33,192 nucleotides of DNA from Prevotella sp. UBA6994. Lineage in GTDB: Bacteria > Bacteroidota > Bacteroidia > Bacteroidales > Bacteroidaceae. The notes under the pieces are model-generated. The model was not told where the DNA came from. It was given only the letters and a program-made list of their open reading frames with translations, and did no database searches. Location: positions 1-33,192 of the forward strand of contig DJXW01000018.1 in assembly GCA_002449845.1 (NCBI GenBank). The letters are read 5' to 3'. Shown in pieces: positions 24,401-33,192 of this stretch. A program made the position numbers and the translations under genes. Position 1 is the first letter of the stretch; every line of letters begins with the position of its first letter.

Positions 24401-25263
24401 TTTGGCAATAGGCGAGAGGTCTTTTTGCCTATGTGATAAATCAGAAAACCCTTGTCGGTAAGCAATAACAATTGGTCTTCGCTTAGTTTTTCAATCGTCT
24501 GGATTTGTTGGATTGGCGTAGACAATCGCAGGGGAACCAATGTCTTTTTCGTGGCATCATACACCGAAAACTGTCCGTCTCTTGCCGCGAAAAACACTTG
24601 ACTTCCCACTTGTTTCATATAGATAAACGGAATGTCGCACTTCAATTGCTCGCCTACTAATGTAGGACCGCCATCTGTTAATACCCATTCATGACCATAG
24701 TCGTCCATTTCCGTTCCATAGACAACATTCCCTTTCAGCATGCCATTCTCCACGCAGAACTTTTGCACCGACTTTTCGTCAATCGTTCCATGTTCGACAA
24801 TGCGATAACATGCCTCCCCCTCATTGCGACTGAATAACCAAGTGGAACCATTAGGCAGAGAGACACAACGTTGACAGACAAACGCCTTGCCGGATACGCG
24901 ATTTACCAAGTCGGAGATATTGATAAACCGACAAGAAATTCTATCGAACAAGAATACCTGACGGTCGTATGTGAGACACCAAATATTTCCAGTGGGAGAG
25001 GCAGAGAGCTTGAGCATTCGATTGGTAGTCAGTGTACGGTTGTACCCCAACTTGTCGCTGAACGTGGTAAACGTATAGCCATCATAACAACTCAATCCAT
25101 TCCATGACGAGAACCACATCAATTGATCGTGAGTTTGTACCATGCTGGAAATGACATTTGATGCTAACCCGTCGCGCAAAGAAAATGTACGCACACTTGA
25201 ATACGGTTGGGCCCATGCTGTCATTGTGATTAGCAACGCCAAAATTGTTATGTATTTTCTCAT
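21463..25263 (-). CDS. Hybrid two-component system (HTCS) regulator, apparently lacking the HATPase domain
   Basis: 1266 residues from the ATG at 25263, which opens a signal peptide (MRKYITILALLITMTAWA); a start 34 codons upstream crosses the promoter. Order: ~750 residues of two-component propeller repeats ('IWLATEEGFFGY', 'RMWIGTKGDGLYCL'), a Y_Y_Y domain, one transmembrane helix ('LLYLLLMIGAIAVAVWIY'), HisKA ('FFTDISHKLRTPLTLI', His ~911), REC ('LLIVEDNDD', phospho-Asp in 'LTDVMMPEMDG'), and an AraC HTH at the end. From the HisKA His to REC there are only ~93 residues, ending in a Ser-rich linker; N, G1, F and G2 boxes are absent. The HisKA motif also has Lys for the usual Glu (HKLRTP). 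HTCS proteins normally sense oligosaccharides and switch on nearby polysaccharide genes; here they would be the divergent pectinase genes. Confidence 0.88.
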   Translation of the reverse strand: MRKYITILALLITMTAWAQPYSSVRTFSLRDGLASNVISSMVQTHDQLMWFSSWNGLSCYDGYTFTTFSDKLGYNRTLTTNRMLKLSASPTGNIWCLTYDRQVFLFDRISCRFINISDLVNRVSGKAFVCQRCVSLPNGSTWLFSRNEGEACYRIVEHGTIDEKSVQKFCVENGMLKGNVVYGTEMDDYGHEWVLTDGGPTLVGEQLKCDIPFIYMKQVGSQVFFAARDGQFSVYDATKKTLVPLRLSTPIQQIQTIEKLSEDQLLLLTDKGFLIYHIGKKTSRLLPKTSSVVFSSIHVDKQQRIWAIAEKGGIMLITPNDGNMRWLSTLQLLPTLRQSTRSLVHQDRNGTIWLATEEGFFGYYDEQNQLLVPAHIRTNAAMPSLDRWFEDSYGNIWFSGEHDLALINFGQHVFNHVTLNGMQQIRSVCYDSQNRLWAGDLAGHIAVMNEGNQLIGYLTTDGKIRPQLSTFSSHIYCLYEDSQRRMWIGTKGDGLYCLHPNGSINHYRHDEANPYSLCSDQVYDVHEDSKHRIWIGTFEKGICLMQTKNDGQAQFIHTDNILKGYPVNDYHKVRRITETADGNIIVSASNGLVTFSEHFSNPATIRFFAHKHEQGDTTSLLTSDVMHSFVTHDGRIFVATVGGGVQEIVDKQPLKEHLFLKVVNSMDDDNGTVLSIIEDKDHNLWMGRENSLVMKGAKTGQLWRFGPGNLGERVELTEAEPTYNPRTGQLAFATTSGYVSFFPQQIAQEAFVPPLVINSVYFHGSRESVHMLPGDSLDVPANQRNFTVHFSALDYQDNYMIRYAYMMEGVDHDWNYLDNEHSISFSNLSYGHHRLLIRSTNQYGSWVNNTKTLYIYVHPTFWESWWAKLLYLLLMIGAIAVAVWIYRLRTRASMERQLNDMKTQFFTDISHKLRTPLTLIGGPVTQVLEAGGLTDSARQHLEMVKRNAHRMLELVNRMLTYSKEHNTYISDENIDDLQIKSEAMELSSSISNLSSSEDKYLKLLIVEDNDDLRAFLVSILSSDYAVMQAANGKEGLEMAMREQPDFILTDVMMPEMDGLEMVHRIKENRDISHIPIVILSAKASLDDRIEGLKAGVNDYITKPFSATYLKQRMQNIISNQRLLQQNTMENINQAVDNSQSQDEGQTLRLRATNIVDSDKQMMERLLAYIEEHLADTELKIEDLAIAVNMGRTVFYNKVKAIVGMSPVELLRHIRIQHAEDMVAKSNEPFSQIAYAVGFSDARYFGKCFKKQTGLTPSEYRDQSVTK

Positions 25264-25290
25264 ATATCCATGTTTAGGTATTTCCTTGTG

Positions 25291-25298
25291 CAAAGATA
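25291..25298 (-). promoter_or_regulatory. -7 box of the HTCS gene
   Basis: The minus strand reads TATCTTTG, a perfect TAnnTTTG, 27 bp before the ATG at 25263. No clear -33 TTTG lies at the right spacing; A/T tracts fill that position. Confidence 0.6.
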
Positions 25299-25413
25299 CA
25301 TTTTTTCTTTTTTCATGAAAAAAATAAGGTGTATTATTTAGTGAAATTGGGGTAATATTTAACACGTGGACGATTTATATCAAAGATTACACATGACATG
25401 AGCAAAATAACCA

Positions 25414-25421
25414 TAGCTTTG
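25414..25421 (+). promoter_or_regulatory. -7 box of the pectinase operon
   Basis: TAGCTTTG matches TAnnTTTG, 22 bp before the ATG at 25444. The -33 region is poor, which fits dependence on an activator such as the divergently encoded HTCS. Confidence 0.55.
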
Positions 25422-25443
25422 CAAAAAAATAAAATCAAAAAAC

Positions 25444-28400
25444 ATGAATAGTCAACTAAGCAAACTGATTCAATTCACGCTCATGCTCTTCACGGCGTTT
25501 GTAATGAACACTCAATTGAGAGCGGCAACGGTAAACATTCCCACCATGAATGGCAGCTATATCTCATGGAATGATGCTACTGGTAGTAATTTCACCGTTG
25601 AGAACAATGGTGCTAATGTGGGAAGCACAGGAAAAAATACGGTGTTGAGTTTTACCATCAACAATTCCCAACAACAAGATTACTTGCTGACATTCAGGAC
25701 AGGCTCCAAGGTGGAGGCAGAACTGAAGATGACATTGACACATGCCAACGGAAACATTGTGCTCAGTAAAAACGTAGTCATTGAAAACACAAACAACTGG
25801 ACACCCTCCATCCAACATAATTATGTACTCGAACAATTACAAACAGGTACATACACATTAAAGTTCACCGTGACCAAAACCACGGGAAATTATGCTGGCA
25901 ATTGGGGCGACTTGGCATTTTACACGCTCAATGACATCGAGACGATTCCCGGGAAGCTCGACTTGTCAAAGGGTAATTATGGTGGTGGAGTAGTCAATGA
26001 AGGAGCCAATGTGGGTTACATCAAAGATGGTGGCGTAGCCACTTATTCATTTAAGAATACGCAAGAAGGAGTTTACTCCTTGGTTTGGGAGGTGGCACGT
26101 TATAGTACTGGTGGAAACATAGACATCATTGTGAAGAATGCCAAAACCGAGGAAATAGAAGCACAAACTACTTACACGTTACAAAGTGATGCTCCCAGCA
26201 CTTATGTTCCCGTTACCATTTCCTTACCAGGTGAGATCAGCAAGGGATTACATGATCTGGCATTCCGTTTCTCTGGTGGTTCGGGGTTTATTTGTAACTA
26301 TCGAAACTTGGAAATGCGCTATTATGCCCAACACTTGGCCATCGTCAATGGCATAAGCATCGAAGGACAAAACGTAACTAACGGTATAGAAACTGACTGG
26401 CAATGCAACTTACCTGCCAATTACAATTCACCAACCACTACGTTTAAGGTAGAGAAAGCTTACGGAACGGTGAGTTGTAGTGCAGAAGGTTTAGAGATAA
26501 CAGATCATGGAGACGGAACATTCACGTTTCCCACTCCTGAAAAGGGAAAGGAAGTTATCATTCATATAACGCTTACCCCAGACGAACAAGCTGGTGCTGC
26601 CTCTCCCAAACGTAATTACACCTTCCGTGTCTTCCGTATTGGTGAGATTACAATAAGTAGCGTATCGGTGGACGGAAACGTGGTTGACTTGACAGATGCA
26701 CTCAACAAAGCACCATATTCTGCAACCTTCAACCAAAACATATACACGAAAATGCCGGAGGTGGAAGTAAAGCTTATCGATGGAACCATCGTCAAGGGGA
26801 AGGGAACACTCAATGGAACCGAAGCCATTTATACCATCGATGGAAAGATGGGCGAACAAACTCGCACTTATCAACTCACCATTGGTGGAATACATATCTA
26901 TAATAAGGGAGAAAATGACGAAATGGTCACTCTCAAATACACGGGCGCAGGCATTACAAATAATGGTTGGAGCAATGGACTCTATTCGATTTCACGCATT
27001 GGAGATGGATGGGAAAACAGTAGTTTTAAGATGGATGCTGGTAGTTATACGCTCTCCGTACCTGCCAATGTCGTTGTAAAACAACTCATCTTCAAAGACT
27101 TCAACGCCAACTATAATGGTGGTGAGTTGACGAACGTTAGTTCACAAGGTGCAAAGATGTGGATTCCTACCAAACACGACTATCAGGAACCAGACGCAAC
27201 GATGTACGACCTGATTATTAATATGGAAGGACATGAAGCGGGACAACCCATTACATTCACGTTGAATGGTGGCGGTCAACCTGTCGCGTGGTTTGAAATG
27301 TTGGTGGAACAAGTAACGGTAGCATCAGCACCTATCTTGAAAAACACACGTGTTACATCGACAACGAACAAAAACCATTGTGTGGTGGAATTGACTTTTG
27401 ACCGAGAAATGAAAGATACAGAGGCAGAAATCATTTCTGACACTAACACTCGTACTACGGTAAAAGCAGAGGGTGGTTCAGCCATATTGAGTTTTGCCAT
27501 CTGGAATTTAGCATATAACAGTCAGAACACCTTCTTGATAGCAACAGGTTCCGCTAAAGATACGTATGGAAATACTAACACCGACCCCATCAGCATAAAT
27601 ATCCAGGTAGGAAATCAAGCGGAAGTGAAGAAAGCAACATACGACTATATAGTTAGTAATGTATCTGAATGGAAAAAGACGCTGAGTGCCGTCAATGCAT
27701 CTAATGGAAGCAACACCGCAACCCGCAAGATAATCTTCGTGCGCAATGGAGATTATGACTTTGGTAGTGAAGAACAATCATTGAAAGCCTATAATGTAAG
27801 CATCATCGGCGAGAGTCGTGATGGAGTCATCCTTCATGGGAACAGAGACGGTATTTCAAATCCGGTCTTGAATATCAATAACACAGGAGGCAACTACTTA
27901 CAAGATTTCACCATTCGCAATGACAAGGATTTCGGCAAGGCACGTTCAGGTGTTGGTGTAGCTATCTCTGGTGGAAAGAAGGTAATCATGAAGAACATTG
28001 CCATGCAAAGTCAGCAAGATACGCAAGTAACTGGTGAAAGTGGCTATTATCTGAATTGTAAGATTTACGGAGCCGTAGATTACATCTGTGGTGGAGGAAA
28101 CCATTTTTACGATCAATGCGAGTTGATTATGACAAATCCTGGTCCTATCACGGCTCCAGCTACCAGTTCTATGCTGAAATGGGGATATGTGTTCCAACAT
28201 TGTACGGTGAATGAATATCCCAATTTCAAAGCAGACAAAAACTACGACCTTGGTCGTCCTTGGCAAAACGAGCCTCGTGCATATTTCCTCAACACTCGCA
28301 TGAACGTGTTACCGTCTGATGCGGGATGGAGAAGTATGAGTACATTACCCACCCACTTCTATGAATATAAATCCATAGATAAGAATGGCAACTTGATAGA

Positions 28401-30765
28401 CCTCTCTACTCGCAAGAATTCCCCAACCAGCACCAATCAATATACGCCTATTCTCACCGATGAACAAGCCAATTTGTTTACCGTAGAAAACGTATTGGGA
28501 GGAAGTGATAGTTGGTTGCCCACGGAAGAAGCCATCACTACAAAAGCTCCTCAAGTGAATGTGAACGGAAAGACATTGACTTGGGATGACGTGGAAAGTG
28601 CAAGATGTTACGTGATTTTCCTCAATGGCAATTATCTTGATAACGTGATAGGCAACTCCTATCAAGCATCTGAAGAAGGTACATACACTATACGTTCTGC
28701 CAACCTGAATGGTGGATTGGGAGGAAGCTCTGAAATCATAGTGGAAGATACACAGGAACCAACCACTTTGAAAGAGAAAACACCCGCTTTCCCTGACGCT
28801 GAAGGATATGGACGATATGTAACTGGTGGACGTGGTGGAACCGTTTACCATGTAACCAATCTCAATGATTCTGGCACAGGCTCGTTCAGGTGGGCATGTG
28901 AACAAAGTGGTACGCGTACCATTGTGTTTGATGTGAGTGGTACCATACATTTGAAATCGGAATTAAAACTACGCAATGGTAACGTGACCATTGCAGGACA
29001 AACAGCTCCTGGCGATGGTATTTGCGTGGCAGATTGGGGATTCATCATTTCTGCTCCGAATGTGATTATACGATATATGCGCTTTCGCCCTGGTGATACG
29101 TCGGAAGGAGAACCCGATGGATTGAGTGGATTCGACGGAAAGAACATCATCATCGACCATTGTTCGGTGAGTTGGAGTGTTGATGAATGCCTGTCAGTAT
29201 ATGGAAATGAACACATGACTGTGCAATGGTGTCTGATCTCACAAAGCTTGCGCCATTCTACCCATGCCAAAGATGCACATGGATATGGTGGAAACTGGGG
29301 TGGAAAAGGAGCTACCTATCACCACAATCTCTTGGCACATCATGATTCTCGTACACCACGATTGGCAAACCGTCCGATGTATGTACAACAAGACACCACC
29401 GACTTGCGCAACAATGTGTATTACAATTGGGCAGGAAATGGTTGTTATGGTGGAGAAGGCATGAAAGTCAACATCGTGAATTGTTATTATAAGCCAGGTC
29501 CTGGAACGATGCAAAGTAAGAGTGGACGAAATGCTACGCGTATTGCGGGATTGGGAATTACCACCAAGGAAACTGATGGTAGTTACATGATTTGGGGAAA
29601 GTATTTCATTGACGGAAACGTGAACCCGAATTATCCTACCGTAACTAAGGACAATTGGGGGGTAGGTGTCTATCCACATATCTCCGACAATACGGGGACC
29701 TACACATCTACCACTAAAGATACCATGCGCTTAAGAGAACCATTGAATTTCATGTATGTCACGACACATACGGCAGAACGGGCATACGAGAAAGTGCTGC
29801 AATATGCAGGTGCCTCGTTGCATCGGGATGAAGTGGACGATCTCGTGGTAAGTGATACGAGAAACGGAAAGGCCACATATACAGGTAAGGGAAGTGGTGA
29901 CGTGTATGGAATTATTGACACGCCTTTCGACATCAAGCCAATAGATGCAGATGACGATTGGAATCCCTGGTCGATACTGACAAGTATAGCCGCTCCCAAA
30001 GATACCGATGGTGACGGTATGCCTGATGAATGGGAACTTGTCAATGGATTGAATCCAAACGACAAAAACGATGGAATTATTCGCAATGAAGAGGGATATA
30101 CGCATTTGGAATGTTATTTGAATTCGCTTGTAGAGCATATCACCGTCGCACAAAATGAAGATGGCGAACCAATGGGATATCAAGAGTATGCATCGGAAGA
30201 GGATATAACGGGAGCGTTGATTATCCCAACAGAAGCACTCAACTTAGACAAGGCTGAAATCACTATTAATACAAGTGGCAAAAAAGCCGCAAAGGTATTG
30301 AACGACTCATTTGATAGTTTTAGTCATGGCGATAAGGCAACTTTCCTTCTCAATTGCAAGGAAACGGGAACATATACGTTCAATTTCGATGCAGCCACTA
30401 CGCGTAGCGATTTTAAGTTGCGTTTCCAAATCACCGATAATACCAGCGGAAAAATAGAGGTTGACAAGACTATCAGCATCACCAATACGGGAAACTGGCA
30501 ATCGTATCGAAATTACTCGTTTGATACGGCAGAGATGAAACAAGGCGTGAAGACATTGACCATGACTTGGCAAAGTTCTAACGGACAATATACGGGAAAC
30601 GTGAAAAACATTGCGGTGATAATGAAGGAAGCTTCAGCTATCCATGCCGTAGACATCAGCGGTCAACATGAAGTTGTGCTTTACAACTTGCAAGGACAAC
30701 GCATGACGGGCAATGTTCCCGCTGGCATCTATATCAAGAATGGCAAGAAAGTAATCATCAAATAG
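25444..30765 (+). CDS. Secreted pectin methylesterase (CE8) - pectate lyase (PL1) fusion
   Basis: 1773 residues. Signal peptide at the N-terminus. Two CBM-like jelly-roll modules (~30-300), beta-rich spacer modules (~300-720), then a CE8 esterase (~735-1010) with 'QQDTQ' (Gln857-Asp859), 'GAVDYICGG' (Asp879) and 'LGRPW' (Arg938, Trp940), all in family order. A short Fn3-like linker leads to a PL1 pectate-lyase beta-helix starting 'FPDAEGYGRYVTGGRGG' (~1117), with 'IIIDHCSVSWSVDE' and 'HDSRTPRL' (1300-1307, catalytic Arg). 'DTDGDGMPDEWE' (~1520) is a Ca-binding TSP3-like motif, followed by another CBM-like module and the tail 'GIYIKNGKKVIIK'. De-esterification followed by lyase cleavage of homogalacturonan on one polypeptide is the inferred job. 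It forms an operon with the GH3 gene 9 bp downstream. Confidence 0.92.
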   Translation: MNSQLSKLIQFTLMLFTAFVMNTQLRAATVNIPTMNGSYISWNDATGSNFTVENNGANVGSTGKNTVLSFTINNSQQQDYLLTFRTGSKVEAELKMTLTHANGNIVLSKNVVIENTNNWTPSIQHNYVLEQLQTGTYTLKFTVTKTTGNYAGNWGDLAFYTLNDIETIPGKLDLSKGNYGGGVVNEGANVGYIKDGGVATYSFKNTQEGVYSLVWEVARYSTGGNIDIIVKNAKTEEIEAQTTYTLQSDAPSTYVPVTISLPGEISKGLHDLAFRFSGGSGFICNYRNLEMRYYAQHLAIVNGISIEGQNVTNGIETDWQCNLPANYNSPTTTFKVEKAYGTVSCSAEGLEITDHGDGTFTFPTPEKGKEVIIHITLTPDEQAGAASPKRNYTFRVFRIGEITISSVSVDGNVVDLTDALNKAPYSATFNQNIYTKMPEVEVKLIDGTIVKGKGTLNGTEAIYTIDGKMGEQTRTYQLTIGGIHIYNKGENDEMVTLKYTGAGITNNGWSNGLYSISRIGDGWENSSFKMDAGSYTLSVPANVVVKQLIFKDFNANYNGGELTNVSSQGAKMWIPTKHDYQEPDATMYDLIINMEGHEAGQPITFTLNGGGQPVAWFEMLVEQVTVASAPILKNTRVTSTTNKNHCVVELTFDREMKDTEAEIISDTNTRTTVKAEGGSAILSFAIWNLAYNSQNTFLIATGSAKDTYGNTNTDPISINIQVGNQAEVKKATYDYIVSNVSEWKKTLSAVNASNGSNTATRKIIFVRNGDYDFGSEEQSLKAYNVSIIGESRDGVILHGNRDGISNPVLNINNTGGNYLQDFTIRNDKDFGKARSGVGVAISGGKKVIMKNIAMQSQQDTQVTGESGYYLNCKIYGAVDYICGGGNHFYDQCELIMTNPGPITAPATSSMLKWGYVFQHCTVNEYPNFKADKNYDLGRPWQNEPRAYFLNTRMNVLPSDAGWRSMSTLPTHFYEYKSIDKNGNLIDLSTRKNSPTSTNQYTPILTDEQANLFTVENVLGGSDSWLPTEEAITTKAPQVNVNGKTLTWDDVESARCYVIFLNGNYLDNVIGNSYQASEEGTYTIRSANLNGGLGGSSEIIVEDTQEPTTLKEKTPAFPDAEGYGRYVTGGRGGTVYHVTNLNDSGTGSFRWACEQSGTRTIVFDVSGTIHLKSELKLRNGNVTIAGQTAPGDGICVADWGFIISAPNVIIRYMRFRPGDTSEGEPDGLSGFDGKNIIIDHCSVSWSVDECLSVYGNEHMTVQWCLISQSLRHSTHAKDAHGYGGNWGGKGATYHHNLLAHHDSRTPRLANRPMYVQQDTTDLRNNVYYNWAGNGCYGGEGMKVNIVNCYYKPGPGTMQSKSGRNATRIAGLGITTKETDGSYMIWGKYFIDGNVNPNYPTVTKDNWGVGVYPHISDNTGTYTSTTKDTMRLREPLNFMYVTTHTAERAYEKVLQYAGASLHRDEVDDLVVSDTRNGKATYTGKGSGDVYGIIDTPFDIKPIDADDDWNPWSILTSIAAPKDTDGDGMPDEWELVNGLNPNDKNDGIIRNEEGYTHLECYLNSLVEHITVAQNEDGEPMGYQEYASEEDITGALIIPTEALNLDKAEITINTSGKKAAKVLNDSFDSFSHGDKATFLLNCKETGTYTFNFDAATTRSDFKLRFQITDNTSGKIEVDKTISITNTGNWQSYRNYSFDTAEMKQGVKTLTMTWQSSNGQYTGNVKNIAVIMKEASAIHAVDISGQHEVVLYNLQGQRMTGNVPAGIYIKNGKKVIIK

Positions 30766-30774
30766 AAATATCTC

Positions 30775-33012
30775 ATGAAAATCAGAAACATTTTACTATA
30801 CCTTTCGTTGGCAATCTCCACAAATATTGGAGCCCAACAATTACCTTATCAAAATCCAGCCCTGTCATCGGAAGAAAGGGCGGAAGATTTGTTGCAACGA
30901 TTGACATTGGAAGAAAAGACACGATTGATGCGGAATGGTTCTCCTGGCATTCCTCGATTGGGTGTTCCACCATTTGATTGGTGGAGTGAAGCCCTTCATG
31001 GAGTGGGGCGAAATGGTATATCCACCGTATTCCCATCCTGTATCGGTATGGCGTGCTCATTCAACGACGACTTGATAGAACGAATCTTTACCGCCGTAAG
31101 CGATGAGGCTCGTGCGAAAAACACACTTGGTCGCCAAGAAGGGAAAGTTGGTAAATACAGTTGTCTTTCTTTTTGGACTCCCACCATTAATATCTTCCGT
31201 GATCCTCGATGGGGAAGGGGTCAAGAAAGTTATGGTGAGGACCCTTTCATGAACGCGCAGATGGGATTGCGTGTGGTAAAAGGGTTACAAGGTGATGGTG
31301 CACATAAATATTACAAGCTTTATGCGTGTGCCAAACATTTTGCCATTCATAGCGGTCCCGAGAAACTTCGTCATAGATTCAATATCGAGAATCTACCCAT
31401 GCGCGACCTATGGGAAACATATCTACCTGCATTCAAGGCATTAGTGCAAGAGGGGAATGTCAAGGAAGTGATGTGCGCCTATCAACGTGTGGATGGTGAC
31501 CCATGTTGTGGTTCCAATCGTTTGCTTCAACACATTCTTCGCGACGAATGGGGATTCAAGGGATTGGTGGTTAGCGATTGTGGAGCCATCGGCGATTTCT
31601 GGCAACCCAATAAGCATGAAGTTTCCAAAGACCAACCAGCCGCTGCTGCCAAAGCCGTGTTGAGTGGTACGGATGTGGAGTGTGGTGCACACTATAACAG
31701 TCTGCCTGATGCCGTTCGTCGTGGAGACATCTCCGAGGAACAGATCAATGTCAGTGTGAGACGGTTGCTCAAAGGACGCATAGAATTGGGTAACTTAGAC
31801 CCCGACTCCTTGGTGGATTGGACAATGATTCCAGCCAGTGTCATTGCCTGTAAAGAACACAAGGATCTGGCGCGTGAAATGGGAAGACAGCAAATGGTAT
31901 TGTTAAAAAACAATGGGATATTGCCATTGAATGCATCTGTCATTAAGGCACAACCATCTAAGTTGATGGTGATAGGACCGAATGCCGCAGACTCCACCAT
32001 GCTTTGGGGTATCTATTTCGGAAAGCCAACGCATACGGTAACACCGTTGGAGGGTATTCAATCGAAAGTGGGAGCAGTCCCATACCTCACCGCATGTAGC
32101 ATCACCGACATGACAGTACAGGAAATGGTTGTGGGTAAATCAACGGAAACTGCAGACGGGAGCACCACCCTGCAAATGGAGGTGAAAGGGGAAAAAGTAT
32201 TCACAATCCCAGAGATTCTTGCACAAGCACAACAAGCGGAAACCGTTATCTTCGTCGGAGGAATCTCACCCAACGTTGAACGTGAACAAGCCAGCGTGAA
32301 CTTACCTGGCTTTGATGGGGGCGACCGCACAAGCATAGAACTACCGCAAGTGCAACGCGACATCCTTAGGGCATTGCATCAAGCAGGAAAGAAAGTTATT
32401 CTTGTGAATTGCTCGGGTAGTGCTGTTGCCCTTGCTCCCGAACAGGAAGAGACGTGCGATGCTATTATTCAAGCATGGTATGCGGGAGAGCAAGGAGGAA
32501 ACGCTTTGGCAGATGTCATCTTCGGTGATTATAACCCTTCTGGAAAACTTGCCGTGACGTTCTACAAAGACGACACCCAACTACCCCCATTCGAAGAGTA
32601 TAAGATGGAAGGTCGCACCTATCGCTATTTCCATGGCGAACCACTCTATCCCTTCGGCTATGGTTTGAGTTACACTTCTTACAGATATGGGAAGCCTTGT
32701 TACAAAAATGGAAAGATTACCGTCAACGTAAAGAACACAGGTACAATGGAAGGAACGGAAATTGTGCAAGTATATCTGCGTCGTCCTGCCGACAAGTCAG
32801 GACCACTGAAAACCTTGCGTGGGTATACTCGCGTGAACCTGAAATTAGGAGAAAGTCAAACGGTTAGTATTGACTTTCCCAAGGAACGCTTTGAGAATTG
32901 GGATGAGCAAACGAACACGATGCGCGTCGTACCAGGCAAATATGAATTGCTTGTTGGACCATCAAGTTTAGAAAAACAATTGCAAAAGATAATGGTTACT
33001 ATTGAGAAATAG
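30775..33012 (+). CDS. GH3 family glycosidase, beta-xylosidase/beta-glucosidase-like
   Basis: 745 residues with a signal peptide ending near 'TNIGAQQ'. The GH3 N-terminal barrel has 'WWSEALHGVGR', 'FRDPRWGRGQESYGEDP' and 'KHFAIHSGPE', and the nucleophile Asp268 in 'VVSDCGAI'. The C-terminal GH3 domain has 'VNCSGSAVALAPEQE' and 'AWYAGEQGGNALADVIFG', and an Fn3-like domain starts at 'GKITVNVKNTGTMEGTEIVQVYL'. The 'SEALHGVGR' block is typical of the xylosidase/arabinofuranosidase branch of GH3. With the pectinase 9 bp upstream it may remove xylosyl or other side chains from pectic oligosaccharides; the exact substrate cannot be read from sequence. Confidence 0.92.
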   Translation: MKIRNILLYLSLAISTNIGAQQLPYQNPALSSEERAEDLLQRLTLEEKTRLMRNGSPGIPRLGVPPFDWWSEALHGVGRNGISTVFPSCIGMACSFNDDLIERIFTAVSDEARAKNTLGRQEGKVGKYSCLSFWTPTINIFRDPRWGRGQESYGEDPFMNAQMGLRVVKGLQGDGAHKYYKLYACAKHFAIHSGPEKLRHRFNIENLPMRDLWETYLPAFKALVQEGNVKEVMCAYQRVDGDPCCGSNRLLQHILRDEWGFKGLVVSDCGAIGDFWQPNKHEVSKDQPAAAAKAVLSGTDVECGAHYNSLPDAVRRGDISEEQINVSVRRLLKGRIELGNLDPDSLVDWTMIPASVIACKEHKDLAREMGRQQMVLLKNNGILPLNASVIKAQPSKLMVIGPNAADSTMLWGIYFGKPTHTVTPLEGIQSKVGAVPYLTACSITDMTVQEMVVGKSTETADGSTTLQMEVKGEKVFTIPEILAQAQQAETVIFVGGISPNVEREQASVNLPGFDGGDRTSIELPQVQRDILRALHQAGKKVILVNCSGSAVALAPEQEETCDAIIQAWYAGEQGGNALADVIFGDYNPSGKLAVTFYKDDTQLPPFEEYKMEGRTYRYFHGEPLYPFGYGLSYTSYRYGKPCYKNGKITVNVKNTGTMEGTEIVQVYLRRPADKSGPLKTLRGYTRVNLKLGESQTVSIDFPKERFENWDEQTNTMRVVPGKYELLVGPSSLEKQLQKIMVTIEK

Positions 33013-33192
33013 AATTAGAATACTCACTCCGCCATTAGTCGCATATCGTCATTGAGTTTTGCGGTACAATCACTTTAGCGCATCGAAAACGTCTTTAACT
33101 GATTGTCAATGGTTAGACTGAATGTTGAATACAAGTTACAAAAACGGGAATGACCATTGATAATTAGTTATTAGTGTCCGCTAAAACTTTTT
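33013..33192. other. Right-edge non-coding DNA, possible IS end
   Basis: No gene or terminator hairpin is evident. The last bases, 'TTAGTGTCCGCTAAAAC' followed by TTTTT, resemble the terminal inverted repeats of some Bacteroidota insertion sequences as I remember them. The rest of any element would lie outside the window. Confidence 0.2.

Noticed and set aside
27946..30183. Long minus-strand open frames opposite the pectinase gene
   Set aside because: They are complementary shadows of a well-supported 1773-residue gene and resemble no protein family.

Overview
The window is Bacteroidota DNA, most likely a Prevotella/Segatella-type gut or oral species. Promoters follow the Bacteroidota TAnnTTTG -7 box rather than TATAAT. 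The right half encodes a hybrid two-component regulator, secreted multimodular pectin enzymes with the family's typical C-terminal 'GIYIxNGKKVxxK' tail, and a BspA-like/dockerin fragment. The left edge ends in genes typical of Bacteroidota conjugative transposons.

Layout. (1) 1-1076: the end of a conjugative-element unit, a TraA-type ParA ATPase (5'-truncated by the window) and a DUF3408 protein, closed by an intrinsic terminator. (2) 1077-2659: about 1.6 kb without a convincing gene. It holds a dense array of TATAG/CTATA motifs, then a hairpin-rich stretch with two diverged copies of a structured element whose stems carry compensatory changes. (3) 2660-16435: a leftward cargo block of twelve genes. 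The first two transcribed form a type IV AbiE-like toxin-antitoxin pair under its own promoter and inverted-repeat operator. Behind a second promoter come a WYL regulator, a DnaQ-like exonuclease, a large DUF262+DUF1524 (GmrSD/SspE-like) nuclease with an extra N-terminal domain, a second DUF262 protein, a C-terminally shortened DNA polymerase III alpha subunit, an AAA+ ATPase and four small proteins. (4) 16436-18509: intergenic DNA with inverted repeats and a 5'-truncated BspA/dockerin remnant. (5) 18510-33192: a pectin-utilisation region with a large secreted modular protein, a divergent hybrid two-component system (HTCS) regulator, a 1773-residue pectin methylesterase/pectate lyase fusion and a GH3 glycosidase.

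The best candidate for an undescribed system is the WYL-to-DUF6140 gene set at 2660-14694. It combines a stress- or ligand-responsive repressor, a modified-DNA restriction-type nuclease pair, a proofreading-type exonuclease, a polymerase core that lacks its replisome-attachment half, and an AAA+ ATPase. Its position in mobile-element cargo next to AbiE, and the tight or overlapping gene spacing, suggest an anti-phage or anti-mobile-element defence system; this is inference. Two further oddities are an HTCS that appears to lack its histidine-kinase ATPase domain, and a ParA plus ribbon-helix-helix-like pair followed by an iteron array that could be a partition site.
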